From: Medicago truncatula
Lineage: Eukaryota; Streptophyta; Magnoliopsida; Fabales; Fabaceae
Direction of reading: 5' to 3'
NCBI RefSeq assembly: GCF_003473485.1
Contig: NC_053048.1
Location: 52,325,755-52,389,754, forward strand
Length of the DNA stretch: 64,000 nt
Positions within the stretch are counted from its first letter, which is position 1. Each line of letters starts with the position of its first letter. A program made the translations under genes and the position numbers. The notes below the pieces were generated by a model. That model was given only the letters and a program-made list of their open reading frames with translations. It had not been told where the DNA came from and did no database searches. Below are positions 55,172 to 64,000 of this stretch, one piece after another.

Positions 55172-55319
55172 ATACTCTCTCTGATCATATTTATAAGTAA
55201 TTTTTTTTTAGGTTTATCGAATACATAATGTATATATACATGATCTTTACATAGACCAAGGGTATTAAATGAATCTAATTTTTTTTCTTCTTCTTATAAA
55301 TGTGACTGGAAGGAGTATT
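55172..55319. mobile_element. Stowaway-type MITE, about 148 bp
   Basis: Left tactctctctgatcatattt-ataagtaa and right, as reverse complement, taatactccttccagtcaca-tttataag form inverted ends. A member of the ctccctccggtcacatttat group found repeatedly in legumes. Confidence 0.6.
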
Positions 55320-57240
55320 ACAAATTGTTGATAACTTAAATTTATTAAAAATTTAACTAATCACTATTGTACAATATTCTGATGTAGGAGGGCTGACCGC
55401 ACACATTGAAGATGAAGTTGAGCGTGAGAAAAGTTCGCCCGGAATAGAGCATATTTGGTATTTGATGTCAGAATGACTAATAAAATACCTTTTTAGAAAG
55501 GGAATTGACTCACGAGTTCATTTGAAGGCCACAAATTAGATTTTATCATTTCATTCCAATTTTAATAATTTATGTTTTGGATTTTCAGCCCATTAGCATT
55601 TACTTAGTACTCAATTTCTAATGGATTCTGAAATCCTATTTTCATAGGTTTGTCGCTAGCAAACTTATTCTTTTCTCTATTTAGATTTAGCACTTGCTAG
55701 TTTTCGCTCCCACGTGTCATATTCTTCTCAACCACATTTTGTTATTTTCTCACAAGATTCAAGGATGGATTTAAAAAATTTAATCAATGGAAGAAAATAT
55801 ATTATAAATATGAGAAATGCCAAGGAGTTAAATATTTTCGAGACAAAATAATTATATTTGTCTAAATGCACACATTATCATTTTTCATTAAATATTAATC
55901 ACTGAGCAAAATCGTAAGAGTTAACTTAAAATCAAGTACTGAAGAAATTGTACCACGGCTGGAAGTATCGATCCATGATTGTTGAAGAAATCAGTGAAGC
56001 AAGTTATTGAAAAACTCGTGCCACGATGGAGCACTGAAGTCGAAAAACAGAAACGTATTTTTCAGTGCAGATTTGTTCCAAATTTTAAGGGTTACTTTTA
56101 CTATAAATATAAACCTTGTATATGAAAACGTGGTAGATAAACAAGGTTTAGAAGTCAACAACAAACTAGAGTTTATAGAGTTTTCTTTTGGCAACAAACA
56201 CTAGGGTTGTGATTTTCTCCTTGAACAAAACACTGTTATGATAGAGTCTCTTGGTCACGGAAAGAGCTTTGATATCTCTTTGTAAAGAAACTCATCATCA
56301 CATTGGAACATAGAGCTGCTATCTCCTTCATAGTAGGTAAATATTGAACCGAATTGGATAAACAAATTCTTTTGTGTTCTTCTTCTCTCCTCTCTTAGTG
56401 TTTATATTTGCTTGAATTATATTGTCAGCCGCTTGATTTAATTGCTTGGTTTATTTCCTCCACACATCAAGTTTTATTGATTTGATTTTACAACGAATTC
56501 ACAACAAAAATATTGACGACTATAAAAAGTACCTCATTTTATATCTAAAAATATGAAAGACACATAAATATTTAGGTATTATATTTCCAAATTATTCAAT
56601 AATTTTTCGTGGATACAACACTAAATTTTCAATAGAGAAAAGTAAAATGATTCCATAACTTAACAAAATAATTAAGTTAATCTGCCCTCAATTTTATGAA
56701 CAAGTCCTTCCCCTCACTAGACCCATTTCCTCCTCATATATTCATTGTACATGAGTTAATACCCTGTTTAAAAGATTTAATCTCAATACCACTATGACAA
56801 ACTTGAACCAATTTGGAAAATGATATCACATTTAATCTTTTATGGTAATAATACATTTAACAAATTTTATAATAATTTATTATTATGCTGACTTAAAAGA
56901 GTAAAAACAGAACAGAAATGATTAGTCTAATAGTAGTAGTTTGAAGTGGTTAAAGGAAACAAAATATCTAGCTATGATTGTGAGTGAATCTGAGAGTGAG
57001 TTTGTTTGTGGAACTCAAGAAGATCAAAAACACATTCACACTGAACTGAATCTTCATACCAACAAAAACATGACCATGCAAATGTTCCATTCCAACCTTA
57101 ATTAACAGTCAGTTGTCTGAAAACATAGTTGTCTGTGTTGGAAGTCACTGTCTCCACTTTAACAACACTCTTCTTCTCATCCCAACAACAAATTCATCAC
57201 TTTCACTCACATATTCATATTAATACCATTTTCAGTTACA

Positions 57241-57243
<3 letters not shown>

Positions 57244-57279
<36 letters not shown>
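57244..57279. repeat. (TC)n run in GH28 leader
   Basis: About 18 TC units about 290 bases before the GH28 start codon, followed by an agagagagaaagaaagagaa tract that could pair with it. CT/GA runs near transcription starts are common in plant promoters and bind BPC-type factors. Confidence 0.85.
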
Positions 57280-57283
<4 letters not shown>

Positions 57284-57569
57284 AGAGAGAGAAAGAAAGA
57301 GAAGCAGAGTTATTAAGGGAGGGGGGGTCCTACTGGTGTTTATATTTTTGTTGGCAACAACAGTCTCTATCAATGATTTGGGTGGTGGTGTGTGGTTACT
57401 CTCTATGATCAATTGACCCACCCAATCAATATCAATATCACTCTTCTTTCTACCTTAACATTTTTATCTAATTAACCAATACTTCTTCTTCTTCACCTTT
57501 TTTCTTTTCTCTTGAGTCTTTTTCATTGCTAGGAACACAATTCAAAAGGTGAAAACGGATCTCATTCAT

Positions 57570-60387
57570 ATGAGGAGACCTTCAACTGTAAGTACTTCTC
57601 TTTCACTTTTTGCATCAATGTTGTTGTCAATGGAGTAATTAAGTAAGATCTAAACCTACTTTTTATTTTATTTTAGAATAGTACTAGTTTGATCATCTAC
57701 TTGTTAATTTTGATATAATTTCAGTTAATTCACTTAACTGTTTATGCTGATTCTCAATTAATTTTCACTTGGTTAGAGAAAACAAAAAATGGGTTGTGAC
57801 TGTTTTTTCAGTTTTGGTTGTTCATTTTTTGATAATGTAACTGATCTGAGTTGAATTGTTTTTAGCTGTCTAGATCCTACTTCAATTTCATAATTTTCAT
57901 CATGGTTTTTTAGTTACTGTTTGAAGAAGCATGAGAAATAAACTTGTGCTGTTTTAGTTCATGGTTTATTTAATTTGATAGAATCCAAAGTTGGGAAGTT
58001 GCTAGTGCTTGTGGTTTCACTGATGGTGTTTTTATTTTAATTTTTTTTTTTAATTTTTTTTTATATATATATTTTTCTGTTTTGCAGCTTGTGGATGTGT
58101 TCCTGGTACTTGCATTGTTCTGTTGTAGCTCATGGAAAGTGTGGAGCAGCACACTATGCAAAGAGACAAACTTGGACAAAGTTAGGCCTCATAGTGTTAG
58201 TATTACTGAATTTGGTGCAGTTGGCGATGGGATCACTCTCAACACAAAAGCTTTTCAGAATGCGATTTTCTACCTAAATTCTTTCTCAGACAAAGGTGGA
58301 GCCAAGCTCTTTGTTCCAGCCGGTCGGTGGTTAACCGGTAGTTTTGATCTCATTAGTCACCTAACTTTGTGGTTGGACAAGGATGCAATAATTCTTGGAT
58401 CAACGGTAAGCATTCACTCTTTCAAAATAATTTGGAATGTCACTTTCGGTTTCAGCATGACTTTCTTATTCTTACTAATCAATCAATGTAGTGGTGGTTT
58501 ATTTTAGTTGATAACTATATATAGGTAATTTCTGAGACATGGATTAGTTTACTATAAAAGGATTGAGTATTAATTTTTCAAAATTGGGGTGTAAGTAATC
58601 TTTATAGTAAGCCAGATTTGTATTTTATGCATTAGTCTTTAAGTTTGTGTGTATTTGATCCCACTTTTGAAGGAGACAAAATTGATTTCAGAGGTGTAGA
58701 TTTGATTTTGAGATGTTTGGATGTTCTCAAGTAGAATTGATTTTGCTTCTAGAATTGATTTTAACTTGAAGCTAGAATTCGGAGCTTTTGCCTCTAAAAT
58801 TGATTTGTAACATTGAATTTTTTTGTTCAGTTCACTTTTACTTGAGTTTATGCAAAACATTATTCACTTTACATTCAACTCACTTGTAGCCATAATCAAG
58901 TCATTCAAAATAAATTTTATTACTGTAGAACCAAACACATGCTTAGTCTAATCTGCTAAGATCTTGCAATTCGTTCAATTATGATATGTATATGTTCCTT
59001 GTTACAGAACTCTGAGGATTGGCCAGTTGTTGATCCTCTACCGTCTTATGGGCGAGGAAGGGAGTTGCCGGGTGGAAGGCATAGGAGTCTCATCTATGGA
59101 TGTAATTTGACTGATGTTATCATAACAGGTTGGTGATATAAATATTCCGCAAATAACCGTGGTCTCTATACATGTTGGTTACTTGATTCTATTGTTGTCT
59201 AAATGAAGGTAATGAGGGGATTATCGATGGTCAAGGGAGTATCTGGTGGAGCATGTTTAGGAACAAAACTCTGGATTATACGCGTCCGCATTTGGTAGAA
59301 TTGATGAATTCAACCAGGGTTCTTATTTCAAATTTAACCTTCTTGAATTCTCCATTTTGGACTATTCATCCTGTATATTGCAGCCAAGTTACAGTTCAGA
59401 ATGTCACGATCCTTGCTCCTCTTGATTCACCAAACACAGATGGGATCGATCCAGGTGAACTTTCTCCCTATTGCTAATATATCTCATTTATCGATAACTT
59501 GAATGATAATGAATACAAAAGACTCTATTTATACATATGAGTCCATATGAAAATGAAAAGGATAACAAGGATAACTAATTCTTAACTAACTTTATCTATA
59601 ATACCCCTTTATACTAGAATGTCATGTTCTGTGTGTAGTTGACAATTTTGAAACCTAGATTCTCACATTTACCATCAAAATGTGTGCAGATTCTTCTGAT
59701 GATGTGTGTATTGAAGACTGTTATATAAGCACCGGCGATGATCTGATTGCCATCAAAAGTGGGTGGGATGAATATGGAATTGCATTCGGTCGTCCCAGCA
59801 CAAATATTGTCATCCACAGGCTTGTTGGAAAAACTCACACAAGCGCAGGGATAGCTATTGGAAGTGAGATGTCGGGTGGTGTATCAGATGTTCGTGCTGA
59901 AGATATTCACTTTTATGATTCATATACTGCAATCAGAATAAAGACTTCACCTGGAAGAGGTGGTTATGTTAGAAACATCTACGTCACTAACATGACCTTG
60001 GCTAATGTTGATATCGCTATTCGGTTCACTGGCTCATATGGTGATCACCCAGATGATGCTTATGACCCAAATGCTTTACCAGTAATCGAAAAGATTACAA
60101 TCGAGGATGTGATAGGTGAAAATATCACAAAAGCAGGTCTTATAGAAGGTATAGAAGGTGACAATTTCGTCAACATATGCTTATCAAACATCACCCTCAA
60201 TGTGAGCTCAAACTATCCATGGAACTGCTCTAACATTAGAGGATACTCTGACATGGTTTTTCCGGAAGCTTGTGAGCCGCTCAAGGAGAGGATATTCCCC
60301 GACCATTGTTCAGACTGTTACTATTTGTCAAATCACCGACAAAGTTCAAATAATCAAAACAGAGGTGCTTGGTTTATGTCTTGGTAA
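57570..60387 (+). CDS. GH28 polygalacturonase-like protein, secreted (5 exons)
   Basis: Pectin-acting right-handed beta-helix protein of the cell wall. Exons 57570-57587, 58088-58405, 59008-59128, 59209-59454, 59690-60387 join to 466 residues without a break. Residues 1-27 form a signal peptide (LVDVFLVLALFCCSSW). GH28 blocks: SITEFGAVGDGITLNTKAFQ, then NTDGIDP-DSSDDV (catalytic Asp), TGDDLIAIKSG (Asp pair), and RIKTSPGRGG (substrate-binding R-I-K). The G-H-G block with the fourth catalytic-site residue is replaced by SAGIAIGSEMSGG. Several N-glycosylation sites (NLT, NKT, NMT, NIT) fit secretion. It resembles the plant PG-like clade of Arabidopsis At3g62110 (from memory). Start fixed by the first ATG, whose 18-base exon joins in frame to the signal peptide. 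Confidence 0.93.
58633..58941. mobile_element. probable MITE in GH28 intron 2
   Basis: Left gtttgtgtgtatttgatccc and right, reverse complement, gcatgtgtttggttctacag are weakly alike, and the body repeats aattgatttt / gaattgattt many times. Non-coding. Confidence 0.4.
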
Positions 60388-61473
60388 ATTGTGGAGTTTA
60401 TAGCATTATCATACCATAGTGTACTTCATAGATGAAATTTGATTTGGTTCGTTTTTTCGGCAGGACAAAAATTTCACTTGACATAAGAAGTTGAGTGGAG
60501 TTGCTGATTTGTGATTTGCTCATCTGCAGAAAGATATACCGAGAGATGATTGTTTCTTGTAACGTTGTGTGCAGTGACAAATAATTGAGTGATTTATCAG
60601 AAAAAAAAAAATAGGAAGTTGAATTATTTCATGCCCTGCTTTTTCTAGCTACCTTTGGCTTTGGTAAAGAGAAAAAAAATGAAAATGTTGTGTCTCTTTT
60701 TGGTTCTAAGGGAAAATAGTGTGTTTGTTGGTAAAGGTGAGATATGGTTATTCTTCTGACACAATTCCCTTTTGCGACTATGTTGTTGGACATGGAGGAT
60801 TTTGGACAAGTTGGAGGCAGGTAGAGTAGATGTTTGTTTGAATAAGGAATCCAATAACTAAACTTCATATAAAGGTGGAATCTAATCAATTACATCCTTT
60901 TTTACACATAATAATAAAGAGTTATTTGTTTTCATTTTTTTTATTTTCGGCTGGTAGTTACTTGCTGGTGGTGGCCTCAGGATCTTATCTTGCTGGAAAG
61001 CAAAATGAGTGTGTAAAGGCATAAGTTTGGAAATAGAATTAGATTCTCTGCTGTATATGCATTTAAAGATCTCGATTGTCTGATCTCAAATCAATGGTCA
61101 AAATAATTTGGAATTAAATTGCTGATTGTGTAATCTGGTGCCACCCCTTCTCAAATCATTACCTGAAATTGATCACCGCTTGTAACTGGAGAGATATTTT
61201 TAGAGCAGGGAATCTGAGTCCAAATTTGGATAGTATTTGTGCTAATGATGAAAACCAATGACATTGAATTGAATAGCTTATAATCTCCTTTGTAAAGAAA
61301 GAATTAATGTGACAGTGAAAGCCTATGCCTACTGGCCAATGGAAGGTGTACAAATGCTTAAAATTAGTAGCTGGTGATTAAAATCTTGTAAGCTAACATG
61401 ACTGAATTTGAATGAGAATTATAAGTTGCATTAACTGCCTAACTGTAACTATCTAGTCCAGGTATGAACTAGG

Positions 61474-61493
61474 TACTCCCTCCGGAGGGAGTA
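61474..61493. repeat. Stowaway-end palindrome
   Basis: ACTCCCTCCGGAGGGAGT inside TA...TA is a perfect palindrome made of two head-to-head copies of the Stowaway terminus CTCCCTCC, with the whole body absent. Confidence 0.75.
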
Positions 61494-61883
61494 TAAATTA
61501 TAAGGAATCAATGTTGTATAGAGATGAACTTGAATACTTGACTAATGAAAAAGATTTTTAGAATATCTATTTATAAATGTTTTAACTGTCTTGGACATGG
61601 TTCACTTCCATCTTTGCTCATAATTGAACCTAGAATAAGTCTTGAAATATGTGTCTCAAGCACATACCTATTTCTGTTGGTCTCAATAAGTCAAAGATGC
61701 TTCTATAAAAGCAGGAAAAGTTACTTCTTAAGCTTGAAAATTTTACAATTGATTCCTACTGCTGGGATCTGTTAGTCTCCTTTTGAGCCGAATCCTTCAT
61801 TGTCCGTATTTCTGTCTGCATTCATCAATGGTCCACACATTTTGTCTTTAACGAAAAAAGTTTCAATGAACTATGCTCTCTTG

Positions 61884-61885
<2 letters not shown>

Positions 61886-61929
<44 letters not shown>
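61886..61929. repeat. (TA)n microsatellite, about 22 units
   Basis: Uninterrupted AT/TA run in intergenic sequence. Confidence 0.95.
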
Positions 61930-61931
<2 letters not shown>

Positions 61932-63127
61932 AAGCATCTTCAATATTCATTATAAAAAAGGCATCTCAAATATTGTGTTCTAAAATTTTAAGGATGACTA
62001 GAAATTGTGTTTGAATTTTCATCAGCAATAAAATTGACTTGCAACATTGACACTTCTGATCGAAGACGTGTTCGGTGTCGGATACGTTATGCCGACGCAT
62101 GTGATTATATTCAATATTGTTCTTAAATCACATGTGCCAACTGAGGACCACTAAAAACAACTCAAAAATATCAAGTACTATTGTTCTTTATCTCCTCACA
62201 TTCAATATGCTCTTGGTGGCTGGTGAGGCTTTCTCAAGTTCAAACTTTATCAGAACCAAAGTCATCGAATCCCAACCCTACAAACAAGTAAACACCCATA
62301 GTATCAGAACCACATGAGTAAGGAAAAACTGTCCCCCATAGCTACTGATTTTTTTTTTTTGTTGGGAAAACTGGTCAACTTTAAGCTGTCAATAAAACCA
62401 GCAGCGCATGAAGCATTCCGAACATACGAAAACAAAGGAAAATGCTAACTAGTGTTTATGTGGTACTAGTTAAGATTTTTTTTTTTTTGAAAGAGTGGTA
62501 CTAGTTAAGATGTGTTGTCAAACCCTTAAAAATATAAAAAGTGCTCTTTTCAATACAAAATTTTCCTTTTTTGTTTGCTCAACTAATGACTCCATGACAT
62601 TAGTTAACATGACCCAAAAAACAAATCAAAAGGCATGTGTTAAATTTAAACTTCAAGTTTGATAGAGAATACAAAAATTGTCCAAAAAAAAATTACAAGA
62701 TATTTGTTGGAAATATACAATTTTTTTTATCCTGAAGCTTAAGGAAAGTGCACTAAGAAGCATCAACAGGACCAAAATGGTTATAAGAAAAAGAAAAAAG
62801 TTCTGTAGTTCCTATTTTGAAAGTTTGCATTTTAAGCATGGTTTATGTTGAGCATAAATTAGATTTCTTTGACACCAGATATTGAAGTTGTACAATACAT
62901 TTCAATTTTTTTATACAAGTTAAGAAAATATATATATTTTTTTTACTTAGTCAGTTTTTTGTTCTAGTTAAATCATAAATTAATTAGCAAATGTTTTGAT
63001 ATGTCCTTTCTTTTTAATTGCCGTATTAGTTCTGGACTTTACTAGTAAAGAGTAGATTGTATAAATAATTTTTTTTCCTTCCAAAAGATTGTATTCAATT
63101 CATTAAAAAAATGCTTCAACTTTTAAA

Positions 63128-63172
63128 AGGTAAGTTTATCTCAATCGGTAAGGACAATGCACGAACATTCCA
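63128..63172 (+). mobile_element. truncated SINE head
   Basis: ggtaagtttatctcaatcgg followed by taaggacaatgcacgaacat matches the 5' part of the SINE at 18745 (gtttatctcagttggtaggg). Box B and tail are missing. Confidence 0.5.
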
Positions 63173-63304
63173 CTTATTCATATGTTGATATTTAATTTAA
63201 TTTCCTTACATATATATATAGTGAACAAAGAAAAGTAAAACGCATGCTTAATCATCTCTTCTCTTCCTGTACATACTACATAGAGAAAGCACATATATAG
63301 TTAT

Positions 63305-64000
63305 CTAATTGGTAGAGAATGTAGTGCACGATTGAGGAAGCTGAGGTGAACCTGGAACTACGCCTGCAAGATTATTATTACCATCACCACTTCTTTGTGG
63401 TCCAATGATTGATGAAATCGCTGCGGCCAAAGCTGTAGTAAAATTTGGATCTGAAGAAATGGCTGCACTAACACTCTCAACCATAGATGAAGGTGGCGGT
63501 TGCCCTAGTTGAAGTAATGGTGGTAGCTTGTGTGAGAAGAACAATGGTAGAGGAACTCGGTTATGATGCATGGAGAGGTTATGGTTTTGTGTGAAGTCGA
63601 GGGTGATTGTTGGGAAGGGCTGAGAAGCTGATAGGGTTGAGGTTGCCATTGTTGCATAGGGAAATGAATTAGATAAATAACCTGTTGCTGATTCCTTTCT
63701 TAGTGTTGATGAGGTTGAACTTGATAGCAGCATTGCTGCAGCTGCTGATGTTGTGTGTGCTATGGCAGTTGCAGCTGGTGGGAGTGGGTGATTGTGGTTG
63801 CCTTCATATGTTGTTATTAGTATTGTCTTGTCTTCTGCACATCTTTGGACCTGTTCAAGAAACAAAGTGCACATATACTAGTATATATATATATATATAT
63901 ATATATGATTAATTTATAAAAGAAACTAAGCATATGATTAATTTATTACCTGTTTGCGAACTGGACATCCTACAGCCATAGTGCAACGATAGTAGGCACG
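63305..64000 (-). CDS. WRKY transcription factor, group IIb type, 3' part
   Basis: DNA-binding regulator of stress, senescence or nutrient genes (W-box binding). Exons seen: 64000-63950 (partial) and 63850-63305. The first gives [17 protein letters not shown], the second [20 protein letters not shown] and HPLPPAA. Together they show the zinc finger C-x5-C-x23-H-x-H of the WRKY domain; the WRKYGQK heptad lies beyond the window. The intron falls between RKQ and VQR, the VQR-type position that marks groups IIa and IIb. The Ala-rich run after the domain ([19 protein letters not shown]), the [10 protein letters not shown] motif and the [20 protein letters not shown] block are typical of IIb (WRKY6/31/42/47-like). 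About 198 residues are visible; the N-terminal leucine-zipper part is missing because of the window edge. Confidence 0.94.
63882..63906. repeat. (TA)n microsatellite in WRKY intron
   Basis: About 12 TA units within the short (99-base) VQR-type intron. Confidence 0.9.

Larger units (their letters stand above)
53917..57569. other. intergenic before GH28 gene
   Basis: 3.6 kb, AT-rich. Contents: a MITE (55172-55319), transposon-like debris near 54330-54375 (agggctggtcctttaatttt ... ctggggcgaa) and 55035-55080 (gggctgccgccccctcgacc), and near the right end the GH28 promoter and leader with a (TC)n run at 57244-57279. No gene recognised. Confidence 0.45.
60388..63304. other. intergenic, GH28 to WRKY
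   Basis: 2.9 kb with no gene recognised. Contains the GH28 3' untranslated region, a 20-base palindrome (61474-61493), a TA microsatellite (61886-61929), a repeat-like phrase cgtgttcggtgtcggatacg (62067) common in legume repeats, a duplicated gtggtactagttaag (62459 and 62496), and a SINE head (63128). Confidence 0.45.

Noticed and set aside
57129-57416. 95-codon ORF upstream of the GH28 gene
   Set aside because: Crosses the TC microsatellite in the leader region; Leu-Ser run is a repeat artefact.

Overview
The window is nuclear DNA of a flowering plant, most likely a legume of the Medicago/Trifolium group. The base composition is AT-rich. Genes are split by short AT-rich GT-AG introns, the protein families are plant-specific (plant-type pectin methylesterase, TPK potassium channel, RADIALIS-like MYB, BAHD acyltransferase, WRKY), and the small repeats (tRNA-derived SINEs, Stowaway-type and hAT-type MITEs, MULEs with GRF-finger ORFs) look like those I know from Medicago. 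The species assignment is inference. No bacterial features, CRISPR array or organelle insertion were seen.

Layout, left to right. 2-397 (+): 3' end of a pectin methylesterase. 622-4580 (+): complete 11-exon mitochondrial-type peptide chain release factor 1. 7329-7601 (+): small RADIALIS-like single-MYB gene. 9055-13366 (-): degraded but intron-containing copy of the condensin II subunit CAP-D3. 16232-18462 (-): two-pore potassium channel of the TPK1 type. 22356-24428 (+): BAHD acyltransferase with two in-frame nonsense codons. 24576-28812 (-): complete 7-exon NIP30/FAM192A (PSME3IP1-like) gene. 32679-32749 (-): tRNA-Gly(CCC). 33508-38077 (+): SEC23/SEC24-family COPII coat protein. 41637-46503 (+): complete 12-exon eukaryote-type cytosolic prolyl-tRNA synthetase. 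57570-60387 (+): secreted GH28 polygalacturonase-like protein. 63305-64000 (-): 3' part of a group IIb WRKY factor that runs off the right edge.

The genes form no operon or pathway. They are a mix of housekeeping functions (mitochondrial translation termination, tRNA charging, ER-to-Golgi transport, chromosome condensation) and plant functions (cell wall pectin, vacuolar K+ release, transcription factors). From memory, PME next to RF1, and GH28 next to ProRS and NIP30, recall the gene order on Arabidopsis chromosomes 2 and 3. That is a recollection to be checked.

The accessory part lies mostly between 38 and 54 kb. It holds three Mutator-like elements (40438-41413, 48931-50960, 51179-53916), a hAT-type MITE with internal tandem repeats, and several SINEs. 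Two of the MULEs belong to one family marked by repeated GC-rich subterminal palindromes built on CTCGGCAGTTAACTGCCGAG. The larger one carries two consecutive long foldbacks of about 120 and 150 bp per arm (52263-52836), shaped like young MIRNA or hairpin-siRNA loci. This is the most interesting structure in the window. Exon boundaries were set by eye from splice signals and reading-frame continuity and were not confirmed by transcript data.
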